From Pseudomonas sp. MN1F (GTDB taxonomy: Bacteria > Pseudomonadota > Gammaproteobacteria > Pseudomonadales > Pseudomonadaceae): a DNA stretch of 64,000 nt. The DNA is taken from the NCBI RefSeq assembly GCF_009391885.1, contig NZ_VZII01000016.1:95138-159137 (forward strand). Reading direction: 5' to 3'. The notes below the pieces were generated by a model that was given only the letters and a program-made list of their open reading frames with translations, made no database searches and had not been told where the DNA came from. The position numbers were made by a program, and so were the translations under genes. Numbering within the stretch: position 1 is the first letter of the stretch; each line of letters opens with the position of its first letter. Positions 17,355 through 25,664 of this stretch are shown here, piece after piece.

Positions 17355-18535
17355 CCTGAACACGGCAGGGCGGCTTCGGTCGCCCTTTCCCGTTGCCCCC
17401 ACGACCAGTACACCAGTGCCAGCGCACTGAGCACCATCCCCAGCGCACATACCGCAGTCCAGCCCCAGCGCGCATACGCCCAGCTTGCCAGCACCGCCCC
17501 CAAACCGCTGCCGATCGAGTAGCAGCACATGTAGGCGCCGATCAACCGGCTGGCCATCGCACCACGCCCCGCCAGCAACAGGCTCTGGTTGGTGACATGC
17601 ACCGCCTGCACGGCGAAATCCAGCATCAGTACGCCCAGCACGAAGGCGGTCAGCGAGTGCCCGACGAAGGCGGTCGGCAGCCATGACAGCGTCAACAGGC
17701 CCAGCGCCAGGCCGGTGGTGCGCTCGCCCAGCCCTCGATCAGCCAGCCGCCCGGCCCGCGACGCCGCCAGGGTGCCGGCGATACCCGCCAGGCCGAACAG
17801 GCCAATCTCGGTATGGCTGAGCGCCAGCGGTGGCGCACTCAGGGGCAGCACCATGGCGCTCCACAGCACGCTGAACGCAGCGAAGATCAGCAGGCCGAAC
17901 AGCCCGCGCCGGCGCAACAGGCTGTCGTGTCGATACAAGGTGAACAACGAACCGATCAGTTGCCGGTAGCCGGGCCATTGCACAGGTAACCGGCTTGCTG
18001 GCAGCCAGCGCCAGAGCACCACGGCCATCAGCATGAGCACAGCTGCCGCCACGAAGTACACATTGCGCCATCCGGCCAGGTCCGCGAGCGCTCCGGAAAC
18101 CAGACGCGCCAGCAGAATGCCCAGCACCACCCCACTGGTCACCGTGCCCACCGCCTGGCCCTGACTGGCCGGGCTGGCAAGGGTGGCGGCATGGGCGACC
18201 ATCACTTGCACCATGACCGCCATCAGCCCGACCAGGGCCAGCGCGGCCAGCAGCATCAGCCATTGCTGCGCCAGGCCAACGCCGATCAAGGCCAGGGCGG
18301 CAATCAGCAACTGCCCCAGCAGCAGGCTCTTGCGCTCGATCAGGTCGCCAAGTGGCACGATCAGGATCAGCCCAAGGGCATAACCCGCCTGGGTCGCGCC
18401 GACCACCCAACCGATCTGCTGCTGCGCCACGCCCAGGTCACTGGCTATCGATTCGAGCAAAGGTTGAGCGAAATAGACCGTGGCCACGGCCATGGCGCAG
18501 GTGGTGGCAAGCAACAGGGTTATCCAGCGATTCAT
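17342..18535 (-). CDS. Major facilitator superfamily transporter (drug-efflux type)
   Basis: The protein has 397 residues and 12 predicted TM helices. The first-half loop motif is GDLIERKSLLLGQLL (motif A-like, with D and R/K), and helix 5 carries a motif-C-like GTVTSGVVLGILLARLVSGAL. It belongs to the putative aromatic-compound/multidrug exporters. An HxlR regulator is divergent, and two palindromes in the shared promoter suggest direct control. The substrate is unknown. Confidence 0.9.
   Translation of the reverse strand: MNRWITLLLATTCAMAVATVYFAQPLLESIASDLGVAQQQIGWVVGATQAGYALGLILIVPLGDLIERKSLLLGQLLIAALALIGVGLAQQWLMLLAALALVGLMAVMVQVMVAHAATLASPASQGQAVGTVTSGVVLGILLARLVSGALADLAGWRNVYFVAAAVLMLMAVVLWRWLPASRLPVQWPGYRQLIGSLFTLYRHDSLLRRRGLFGLLIFAAFSVLWSAMVLPLSAPPLALSHTEIGLFGLAGIAGTLAASRAGRLADRGLGERTTGLALGLLTLSWLPTAFVGHSLTAFVLGVLMLDFAVQAVHVTNQSLLLAGRGAMASRLIGAYMCCYSIGSGLGAVLASWAYARWGWTAVCALGMVLSALALVYWSWGQRERATEAALPCSGQNL
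17367..17386 (+). terminator. Hairpin after oprG, inside the end of the convergent MFS gene
   Basis: AGGGCGGC-TTCG-GTCGCCCT is a stem closed around a TTCG loop and followed by TTTCC. It lies just past the oprG stop and is coding sequence for the convergent transporter. Confidence 0.5.
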
Positions 18536-18555
18536 CGGGCTGACTCCTTCGAACC

Positions 18556-18574
18556 TGGTTTCAAATTGAAACCA
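18556..18574. promoter_or_regulatory. Palindromic operator 1 in the MFS-HxlR intergenic region
   Basis: TGGTTTCAAATTGAAACCA is a perfect 19-base palindrome around a central A/T. It lies 21 bases from the MFS start. It is partnered with a second copy 41 bases away, centre to centre. Confidence 0.7.
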
Positions 18575-18596
18575 CTTGATGGATATTTAGCAAATG

Positions 18597-18615
18597 TGGT
18601 TTTAATCTGCAACCA
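18597..18615. promoter_or_regulatory. Palindromic operator 2 in the MFS-HxlR intergenic region
   Basis: TGGTTTTAATCTGCAACCA shares the TGGTT-N9-AACCA outline with the first palindrome and lies 24 bases from the regulator ATG. The 41-base spacing is close to four helical turns, putting both dimers on the same DNA face. Confidence 0.65.
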
Positions 18616-18638
18616 GATGAACAACGCAGGTGCCGCCA

Positions 18639-19082
18639 ATGCTCGATGACGTGAACGCTCAATGCCCCGTGGCCCGGGCACTGGAAGTGCTGGGTGACCG
18701 TTGGGCGCTGATGATCCTGCGCGATGCCTTCGATGGCCTGCGCCGTTTCAGCGAGTTCCAGAAAAACCTGGGGCTGGCGAAGAACATCCTGGCGTCGCGG
18801 CTGAAGCTGCTGGTGGAGAGTGGGCTGTTGGCGTTGCAGCCCGCTTCGGATGGCAGTGCCTACAAGGAATATGTGCTGACCGAGAAAGGGCGCTCGGTGT
18901 TTCCGATCGTGGTGGGGTTGCGCCAGTGGGGGGAGCGCTTTCTGTTCGAGGCGGGGGAAGCGCGGTCGGAACTGGTGGACAGTGCCAAGGGGCGGCCAGT
19001 CGGGGCTCTGCAGGTGCGATCCGAGGATGGCAGGCTTCTCGCGGCGGAAGATTGCCTACGCAGGGTTGTTCGGCATACCTGA
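18639..19082 (+). CDS. HxlR-family transcriptional regulator
   Basis: The protein has 147 residues. The family opening CPVARALEVLGDRWALMILR is clear, followed by a winged helix (FQKNLGLAKNILASRLKLLV) and the wing (YKEYVLTEKGRSVFPIV). A cysteine near residue 9 is at the place where some HxlR/YodB regulators sense thiol-reactive electrophiles. I prefer the ATG at 18639; a GTG at 18630 is possible. It probably controls the divergent MFS gene and itself. Confidence 0.9.
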   Translation: MLDDVNAQCPVARALEVLGDRWALMILRDAFDGLRRFSEFQKNLGLAKNILASRLKLLVESGLLALQPASDGSAYKEYVLTEKGRSVFPIVVGLRQWGERFLFEAGEARSELVDSAKGRPVGALQVRSEDGRLLAAEDCLRRVVRHT

Positions 19083-19086
19083 ACCC

Positions 19087-19201
19087 TGTGGGAGCCGCGC
19101 TTGCCGGCGATGGGCCGCGAAGCGGCCCCAGCAATTTATGCAACAACCCTGAAATCGTGGGGCCGCTTCGCGGCCCATCGCCGGCAAGCGCGGCTCCCAC
19201 A
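19087..19201. repeat. 44-bp perfect inverted repeat (REP pair)
   Basis: The arm at 19087-19130 (TGTGGGAGCCGCGCTTGCCG then GCGATGGGCCGCGAAGCGGCCCCA) is the exact reverse complement of 19158-19201, with a 27-base spacer. Each arm also holds its own GGCCGC-hairpin. It sits between the convergent HxlR and epimerase genes and could end both transcripts. Confidence 0.9.
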
Positions 19202-19213
19202 AGTACAGCTATC

Positions 19214-20146
19214 TCAAGCTTTGCCGAGCAGCTTGGCCAACCCCTCGACCATCGGCGTCGCCTGCGGAAAATCGAAGCGCGCCAGCAGACGCTGGTTGTC
19301 CGCCCGCGAATGGCGGATATCGCCCGAACGCGCCTGGCCGTAGCTGATCGCCGGCAAGCTGCCCACCACCTGCTCCAACGCCTTGAGCATCTGGTTCAGC
19401 GAAGTCGCCTGGTTCAGGCCGACGTTCACCGCGCCCTCTTCCACCTGCGGCTGCTCCAGTGCCTGCACCATCACCTGCACCAGATCGCCGACGTAGAGGA
19501 AGTCACGGGTCTGCTCGCCATCACCGAACACGGTGATGGGCAAGCCTTGAACTGCCCGCTCGCTGAAGATGCTGATCACCCCGGAGTACGGCGAGGAAGG
19601 GTCCTGGCGCGGGCCGAAGATGTTGAAGAAGCGAAATACCACTGGCTCCAGGCCATGCTGGCGGCGGTAGAAGTCCAGGTATTGCTCGCTGGCCAGCTTG
19701 TCTACCGCATAGGGCGTCAGCGGCGCCTTGGGCGTGTCCTCGGCAATCGACTCGCCTTCGCCATTGTTGCCGTACACCGCCGCGCTCGATGCAAACAGCA
19801 CGCGGCGCACGCCATGCACACGCATGGCCTCGGCCACGTTGAGGGTGCCGATGAAGTTGCTCTGGTGAGTCTTTACCGGGTCTTCGACCGACGCCTGCAC
19901 CGATGCCACCGCAGCCAGATGGACCACGGCACGGCAACCGGCGGCGGCACGCTGAACCAGCGCGGCGTCGGCCACATCGCCTTCGATCAGCTCGAGACGC
20001 GGGTTATCCAGTTGCAGGTTGTCGCGCTTGCCAGTGGAAAGGTCGTCGAGAATACGTACGGCGTAGCCCTTGGCCAGCAACGCATCGCACAGGTGGGAGC
20101 CAATGAAGCCGGCGCCGCCGGTGATCAGGATGGGGGCATCAGCCAT
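19214..20146 (-). CDS. NAD-dependent epimerase/dehydratase (extended SDR)
   Basis: The protein has 310 residues. The start is at MADAPILITGGAGFIGSHLC, the Rossmann NAD motif. The catalytic triad region is visible as FASSAAVYGNN and YAVDKLASEQY (Tyr-x3-Lys). The sequence type is that of UDP-glucose 4-epimerase/dTDP-sugar modifying enzymes (FRFFNIFGPRQDPSSPYSGV). The upstream RmlD-like gene overlaps its start by eight bases, so both may act on the same nucleotide sugar for surface polysaccharide. The substrate is uncertain. Confidence 0.88.
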   Translation of the reverse strand: MADAPILITGGAGFIGSHLCDALLAKGYAVRILDDLSTGKRDNLQLDNPRLELIEGDVADAALVQRAAAGCRAVVHLAAVASVQASVEDPVKTHQSNFIGTLNVAEAMRVHGVRRVLFASSAAVYGNNGEGESIAEDTPKAPLTPYAVDKLASEQYLDFYRRQHGLEPVVFRFFNIFGPRQDPSSPYSGVISIFSERAVQGLPITVFGDGEQTRDFLYVGDLVQVMVQALEQPQVEEGAVNVGLNQATSLNQMLKALEQVVGSLPAISYGQARSGDIRHSRADNQRLLARFDFPQATPMVEGLAKLLGKA

Positions 20147-21023
20147 GGCGGTAGAATCGATCCAGTAGTGGCGGCAAGCCCGCGCGCCAGGCACGCGGCT
20201 TGATGCCGAAGGTGTGAAGAATTTTCTTGCAGGCCAACACCGCGTGCTGCGGCTCCTCGCTGGCATCCGGCCGAGCGGCGTGGGCCTGCGCGGTTGGTGC
20301 TTGCACGGCCAGCTGACGGTACTGCCCGGCCTCGCTGAGAATCGCCTGGCCCAGCGCCAGCGGCGTGGTCGCCTCGTTGCCGGCGTAGTGGTAGGTGCCC
20401 CACAGCGGCGCACTGCAATCGAGCTGCTTGAGCACCGACAGGATCACCCGCGCAGCGTCGTCGACCGGCGTCGGGTTGCCGCGGCGGTCATCGGCCAGCA
20501 GCAGCTCCTGCGGTTGCTCGGCGCGGGTCAGGAAGCGGCCCAAGGCACCGTCGATGCTTTCGTCCAGCAACCAGCCGAAGCGCAGCAGCACATGCTGCGG
20601 GCACGCCGCACGCACGCTCTGCTCGATACGCCACAAGGCCTGACCACGCTGACCCAACGGCACCGGTTCGTCCTTTTCGCTGTAGGCCGTGGCCCGCGAA
20701 CCGTCGAACACCCGGTAGCTGGAAGGCTGCACCAGGATGATCTGGTGGTGCTGGCACAACTCCGCCAGCCGCTCTACCGCCCGCTCCTGCTGGGCCAGGC
20801 GCTGGTCGCTGACCGATTCGGCCTGGAACCAGTCGAAGTAATAGGCCAGGTTGACCAAGGCATCGGGGCGATGATCGTCAAGCAACTGAGTGAGGCTGGC
20901 CGGGGCCCAGCCGTTCTCCGGCGGGCGCGGTGCCAGGAATGCGATGTCCTCCTCGGCCCCGAGACGAATCAGCGCTTGCCCGAGGGCATTGCCACCACCC
21001 AACAGCATCAGGCGCATACGCAT
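20139..21023 (-). CDS. RmlD-like sugar-nucleotide reductase (SDR family)
   Basis: The protein has 294 residues from the ATG at 21023 (MRMRLMLLGGGNALGQALIR); an ATG at 21017 is equally possible. The GGGNALGQAL nucleotide motif is close to the dTDP-4-dehydrorhamnose reductase type, and VNLAYYFDWFQ, QPSSYRVFDG and PLGQRGQALWRIEQ (in place of YxxxK) follow. The usual catalytic Tyr-x3-Lys is not obvious, so activity may differ from RmlD. Overlap with the epimerase gene implies one operon. Confidence 0.8.
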   Translation of the reverse strand: MRMRLMLLGGGNALGQALIRLGAEEDIAFLAPRPPENGWAPASLTQLLDDHRPDALVNLAYYFDWFQAESVSDQRLAQQERAVERLAELCQHHQIILVQPSSYRVFDGSRATAYSEKDEPVPLGQRGQALWRIEQSVRAACPQHVLLRFGWLLDESIDGALGRFLTRAEQPQELLLADDRRGNPTPVDDAARVILSVLKQLDCSAPLWGTYHYAGNEATTPLALGQAILSEAGQYRQLAVQAPTAQAHAARPDASEEPQHAVLACKKILHTFGIKPRAWRAGLPPLLDRFYRHG

Positions 21024-21301
21024 AGAGTCAGCAGATCCGAACAGGTTGATTGAGGGAAAGGAGTCATTTTGCGGTTTCCGGGCGGGGAAGTCCAACACGG
21101 GGTCTCGACGGCACGAGCGAGCAGGTTCTTCATCGTTCAGCCCGATAACAAGATGAATTTTCCTACAGCCCACGCAGAGCGAGCTGACTTTAGTTCAACA
21201 CCATAACGGCATTGAATTGTTGACCTGCCCACTTGCCGGTTGCTGAAGCATTTTTCGAGCGCCGGCAGGGGCACTTCAACAATACTTACAAGGAACGTTC
21301 C
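21024..21301. other. Divergent intergenic region before the oxygenase gene
   Basis: The 278 bases separate the RmlD-like gene from the divergent oxygenase gene. The oxygenase ATG is preceded by AAGGAACGTTCC. The sequence is mid-AT and I see no strong palindrome or hairpin in it. Confidence 0.5.
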
Positions 21302-22342
21302 ATGCCGCATTCAGAAGTCGCGTACCTGGACTTCGACCGGGAGCAAGGCCAGGCCATAGCCCTCGCAAGCGATTCCCTTACTGATCTGGGGGGACCACAG
21401 GCTGGAAAAGTAGCAGCTCAGGCACGCCTGTTCGCCAAGCAACTCGAATCAACATTGAGTACTGAGCAAAAGTCGACACTACAGCGCTTTAGGGACGGCT
21501 TGTTATCCGCGCTGATGTTCAGGGGAATGCCCTGCCCCACCGACTCGCCCCCAGAGCGGTTGACGGATATTTCAGTAATGGCGCGCAGCAGCCGCTGCCA
21601 ATACCTGGCTTCACGCAATCAAGTGCTATTGGCGCTGGCGCAACATCGAAGTTTCGCATTCGACATCGACAATGAAGGCCAGCAAGTGCGCCTGGTCGGC
21701 AACTTCAAAGGGGGTGGCAGCATTCCCAGGCCTGACGAGAAGCCCGATGCAGAAATCGAAATCAGCTCACATGCGGGTTTGCAGTTGGGGCCGCACACCG
21801 AAGCGCCCTACAACTGTTCAACAACCGCCAGTAACGGCCACTCACCCGCCCCTTGCGCACTGATTCTCACTGCACGCTGGAACCCTGCGCACGAACCGAC
21901 CCATGTAATTCCACTTCGAGGCATCATCGAACGCATGGCCAGCCTTGATGTTCTTGCTCTCACTTCGCCCTCTTTCGATTTCACCCGCAGTGACTGCTTC
22001 GCTCGCGGGCACGGCAATGCAGGCAAAGCCGTGTCGATGCTGCAGTACAACGCAAATGGCGGCTTCTCGCTTCGGTATAACAGCTACCGCTTTTCACTCA
22101 ATGACAATGCAGACAGCGCAGTTGCTCGGGCTTTTGCTGCATTTCAGGAAGCCGTAAACAGCACGCGACCCGAGATGTTCGATCTGCAGGCTGACACCGC
22201 GCTGCTGATCAACAACAGCCGCGCCTTGCACGGTCGCAGCATCATTCGGGACAACCGGCGCCTGCTGGTGCGCCAGTTCGGATACTCCCGTTTCGCTGCC
22301 CCCATTGTGATCGCTGAAGACCCGTTACTGGTTCGCGGCTGA
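21302..22342 (+). CDS. Fe(II)/2-oxoglutarate-dependent oxygenase, clavaminate-synthase-like
   Basis: The protein has 346 residues. The ATG at 21302 has an AAGGAA site; it removes 23 upstream in-frame residues. The facial metal triad is readable: H165 and E167 in LGPHTEAPY (HxE type, as in clavaminate synthase and AsnO) and distal H310 in NNSRALHGRS, with R324 (LLVRQFGYSR) for 2-oxoglutarate. The family hydroxylates free or carrier-bound amino acids. The next gene, 17 bases on, is a TSUP transporter, and the pair is probably one transcript. Codon choice is more AT-tolerant than neighbours. The substrate is unknown. Confidence 0.85.
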   Translation: MPHSEVAYLDFDREQGQAIALASDSLTDLGGPQAGKVAAQARLFAKQLESTLSTEQKSTLQRFRDGLLSALMFRGMPCPTDSPPERLTDISVMARSSRCQYLASRNQVLLALAQHRSFAFDIDNEGQQVRLVGNFKGGGSIPRPDEKPDAEIEISSHAGLQLGPHTEAPYNCSTTASNGHSPAPCALILTARWNPAHEPTHVIPLRGIIERMASLDVLALTSPSFDFTRSDCFARGHGNAGKAVSMLQYNANGGFSLRYNSYRFSLNDNADSAVARAFAAFQEAVNSTRPEMFDLQADTALLINNSRALHGRSIIRDNRRLLVRQFGYSRFAAPIVIAEDPLLVRG

Positions 22343-22359
22343 GGACAGGAAGTTACCCG

Positions 22360-23154
22360 ATGATCGAACTCGACTTGTCACTGATACTGATACTCGCCCT
22401 GGTCGCCTTCACGGCCGGCTTTTTCGATGCCATCGCCGGCGGCGGCGGCCTGATCACACTGCCGGTGTTGTTTGTAGCCGGCATCGAACCACTGGCGGCG
22501 ATTGCCACCAACAAGTTCCAGGCCGCTTCGGCAACGGTTTCAGCGACATACGCCTTTGCCCGAAAAGGCATGATCGACTGGAAACGTGGCAGCCCAATGG
22601 CACTGATGGCTTTCATCGGTGGCGCGCTCGGCGCCTTGTCAGTCAGCCTGGTACCCAAAACGCTGCTGCAGGCATGCGTTCCGATACTGCTCATTCTGGT
22701 AGCCGCGTATTTCGCGTTCAGCCCGAAACCCAATGAGCAGTCGCGCAAGGCGAAGCTATCAACCAGCGTATTCTGCGTTGCCGTGGCGCCCGTCATTGGT
22801 TTCTATGACGGGATCTTTGGCCCAGGCGTCGGCTCGTTCTTCATGCTCGCTTGCGTCATCCTACTGGGCCAGCATCTGCTACAGGCCGTCTGCAACAGCA
22901 AGCTGCTGAACGCCGCGTGCAACCTGGGCGCACTGTCAGTGTTTTCACTGAGCGGAGCAATCATCTGGCCTCTGGCGCTGGCAATGGCAAGCGCGGCGTT
23001 TGTCGGCGCTCAACTGGGCGCTCGCTGCGCCGTGTACTTCGGCCCCCGGCTGATCAAACCGTTGCTGGTCTGCGTTTGCTGCATCATGGCAACCAAGTTG
23101 TTGCTCGACTCAGGCAACCCGATTGGCGAGTGGCTACACCGATTGACGCTCTGA
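22360..23154 (+). CDS. TSUP (TauE/SafE) family membrane transporter
   Basis: The protein has 264 residues and 7-8 TM helices. The duplicated TSUP signature is present: GFFDAIAGGGGLITLPVLF near the N-terminus and GFYDGIFGPGVGSFFML in the second half. TSUP proteins move sulfite, sulfoacetate or organic acids, mostly outward. A GGACAGGAAG ribosome site precedes it. It is a paralogue of the protein at 39051-39836. Confidence 0.92.
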   Translation: MIELDLSLILILALVAFTAGFFDAIAGGGGLITLPVLFVAGIEPLAAIATNKFQAASATVSATYAFARKGMIDWKRGSPMALMAFIGGALGALSVSLVPKTLLQACVPILLILVAAYFAFSPKPNEQSRKAKLSTSVFCVAVAPVIGFYDGIFGPGVGSFFMLACVILLGQHLLQAVCNSKLLNAACNLGALSVFSLSGAIIWPLALAMASAAFVGAQLGARCAVYFGPRLIKPLLVCVCCIMATKLLLDSGNPIGEWLHRLTL

Positions 23155-23162
23155 ACGAGCGA

Positions 23163-23972
23163 TCACTCAATCTCGAACAGGCTGTTACGCAACGGCCCCA
23201 CACTCAACCGCTCACGCACATCGTCATCGATCCGTGGATCATCCGGCTGGTACAGCCTGACCTGCCGATAGGCATTGATGCGGTTGATCTCCTCCCCGAG
23301 GTACTCCCACACCACGCGGGTACAGGCAGGGTTGCGCCGGTCGCCGCTGGATACGCCTGCCTTCAGACCGTTCAGGCGGGTGATGCGGCTTTTGAAGCTG
23401 GGGATGAGGATGGTCTGGCTCATCTCGTTGAAGGTCAGCGACTCGTAGTCGACCAGGAACATGCGGTCCTGCAACTGGAACGCCGCCCCGAGGTAGCGGC
23501 ACCGCACCTCGGCATGTGGGTCGGTGGCACTGGAGCGTTCCTGGCGTTCCTGACGCTCGAACAGATAGCGGCCACGCTCCTCCCACAGATGCACCAACGA
23601 CACCAGGATGGTGCCCGGGACCGACATGCAGTTGGAGTACTCCAGGTAGTAGCCGCAATAACGCGACAGGTTCCCGGCGTGATCGTGCAACGGGCGGAAC
23701 AGTTCGCTGATCGGGTCGCCGGGCTGCTCGGCCGGGGTCGACACGCGGGCACCGATCAGGCGGCTGAACTGCTCGGGGGGCAAATTCAGTTCGTAATCTT
23801 CAACGCCGAAGAAATCGCCGATGCGCTTGAGGTTGTAAGCCGTCGGACGGCTCTGCCCGCTCAGATACTTGTTGAATTGCGCGCGGTTGATCGAGAGCTG
23901 GCGGCAAACTTCCGAAATAGAGCGGTAGTGGCTGCAGGCCAGTTTGAGGTTGGTAGCGAAATGATCGCTCAT
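23163..23972 (-). CDS. XRE-family transcriptional regulator
   Basis: The protein has 269 residues starting MSDHFATNLKLACSHYRS. The helix-turn-helix is SEVCRQLSINRAQFNKYLSG with RPTAYNLKRIGDFFG (about residues 18-55). The C-terminal ~200 residues have no domain I recognise and may bind a ligand. It is convergent with the TSUP gene (8-base gap) and divergent from the alanine symporter gene, so either could be its target. Confidence 0.87.
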   Translation of the reverse strand: MSDHFATNLKLACSHYRSISEVCRQLSINRAQFNKYLSGQSRPTAYNLKRIGDFFGVEDYELNLPPEQFSRLIGARVSTPAEQPGDPISELFRPLHDHAGNLSRYCGYYLEYSNCMSVPGTILVSLVHLWEERGRYLFERQERQERSSATDPHAEVRCRYLGAAFQLQDRMFLVDYESLTFNEMSQTILIPSFKSRITRLNGLKAGVSSGDRRNPACTRVVWEYLGEEINRINAYRQVRLYQPDDPRIDDDVRERLSVGPLRNSLFEIE

Positions 23973-24150
23973 GACAGGGGACTCAGGTGACGCGATTGGC
24001 GCCATTCTAGCATCAAGTTGCACCAATTCAGAGCAAGCCGCGAAATTGTAACCACTCTTGTCATGGCCAACCATGCGCCCCAACGAATAGCGGTTCGCCT
24101 GCCGTCCGCTGTCTTTCCACGCGAACAATAAGAATCGAGGTCATTTTCCA

Positions 24151-25593
24151 ATGCTCGAAGTAATCAACGATTTCCTCTCGGGGAAACTTCTCATCGTGCT
24201 GATCGTGGGGCTGGGTAGCTACTTCACCATCCGTTCCCGGTTCGTTCAGTTCCGCCACTTCGGCCACATGTTCGCTGTATTCAAGGAATCGCTGCGTGGC
24301 CAGGCAGGCCAGCTGAGCTCCTTCCAGGCCCTGATGCTGAGCCTGGCAGGCCGCGTGGGCGCCGGTAACATCGCCGGTGTCGGCATTGCCGTGACCCTGG
24401 GTGGCCCAGGCGCGGTGTTCTGGATGTGGGTCACCGCATTGGTGGGCATGTCCAGCAGCTTCTTCGAATGTACGTTGGCCCAGGTGTACAAGCGCGCCGA
24501 CGGCGACGGCCTGTACCGCGGCGGCCCGGCCTACTACATCCAGCATGGCCTGAAGCGCAAGAGCATGGCCATCGTCTTCTCGATCCTGCTGCTGGTCACC
24601 TACGGCTTCGCCTTCATCGGCTTGCAGTCGTACACCGTGACCCACTCGCTGCAAAACGCCTTCGCCTTCGACCCGCGCCACACCGGCATCGTCCTGGCCG
24701 TGCTGCTGGCCATCACCTTCATCGGTGGCATCAAGCGCATCGCCGCCGTGTCGGACCTGCTGGTACCGGTCAAGACCCTGGCCTACATCGGCGTGACCCT
24801 GTACGTGATCGGCACCCAGATCGAACACGTGCCGGCCATGCTGGAAACCATCTTCAAGAGCGCCTTCGGCCTCGACCCGGCATTCGGTGGCCTGCTCGGC
24901 AGTGCCATCGTCATGGGCGTGAAGCGTGGCGTGTTCGCCAACGAAGCGGGCCTGGGCAGTGCGCCAAACGTGGCTGCCGTAGCCGCCGTCAAGCACCCGG
25001 GCGCCCAAGGCGTGGTCCAGGCGTTCAGCGTGTTCCTCGACACCTTCGTGATCTGCACCTGCACCGCGCTGCTGATCCTGCTGTCGGGCTTCTACACCCC
25101 GGGCTTCGAAGGTGACGGCATCGTCCTGACCCAGAACTCGCTGGCCGCCGTGGTCGGTGACTGGGGCCGCCTGTTCGTCAGCGTGGCGCTGTCGCTGTTC
25201 GTGTTCACCTGCATCCTCTACAACTACTACCTGGGCGAGAACAGCCTGCAGTTCCTCAGCCGCAACCGCATGGTGCTGCTGGCGTTCCGCGCCCTGGTAC
25301 TGGCGCTGGTGGTATGGGGTTCGATGCAGGACCTGTCAACCGTGTTCGCCTTCGCTGACATCACCATGACCTGCCTGGCCTTCGTCAACCTGGTGGCCCT
25401 GGCCCTGCTGTTCAAGGTCGGCCTGCGGGTGATGCGCGACTACGATGACCAGCGCAAGGCCGGCATCCAGCAGCCAGTGTTCGATTCGTCGAAATTCGCC
25501 GACCTGGACCTGGACCGCAACGCCTGGCCTGCCAATCCACAGGCGGAAACCGCCACTGACACGGCAGCCGGCCAAGTTCAGACGCAGCGCTGA
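24151..25593 (+). CDS. Sodium:alanine symporter (AGCS family)
   Basis: The protein has 480 residues and about 10-11 TM helices. Family signatures: SLAGRVGAGNIAGVGIAVTL (the AGCS signature), GGPAYYIQHGL, and GVFANEAGLGSAPNVAA. It takes up alanine or glycine with Na+. The C-terminal ~40 residues are charged and cytoplasmic. An inverted hairpin (25608-25630) follows. The symporter lies between the XRE regulator and an asparaginase gene, an amino-acid-use context. Confidence 0.94.
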   Translation: MLEVINDFLSGKLLIVLIVGLGSYFTIRSRFVQFRHFGHMFAVFKESLRGQAGQLSSFQALMLSLAGRVGAGNIAGVGIAVTLGGPGAVFWMWVTALVGMSSSFFECTLAQVYKRADGDGLYRGGPAYYIQHGLKRKSMAIVFSILLLVTYGFAFIGLQSYTVTHSLQNAFAFDPRHTGIVLAVLLAITFIGGIKRIAAVSDLLVPVKTLAYIGVTLYVIGTQIEHVPAMLETIFKSAFGLDPAFGGLLGSAIVMGVKRGVFANEAGLGSAPNVAAVAAVKHPGAQGVVQAFSVFLDTFVICTCTALLILLSGFYTPGFEGDGIVLTQNSLAAVVGDWGRLFVSVALSLFVFTCILYNYYLGENSLQFLSRNRMVLLAFRALVLALVVWGSMQDLSTVFAFADITMTCLAFVNLVALALLFKVGLRVMRDYDDQRKAGIQQPVFDSSKFADLDLDRNAWPANPQAETATDTAAGQVQTQR

Positions 25594-25607
25594 TATCCTT
25601 CCTGCCT

Positions 25608-25630
25608 GGCCGCCCCGTCCGTGGGCGGCC
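25608..25630 (+). terminator. Hairpin after the alanine symporter gene
   Basis: GGCCGCCC-7 nt-GGGCGGCC forms an eight-pair GC stem ahead of the asparaginase gene. A pyrimidine-rich stretch follows but no T-run, so it may be an incomplete terminator. Confidence 0.45.
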
Positions 25631-25664
25631 GCTCTACCTCCGCTCACCGCTACGGATGCTTTCC

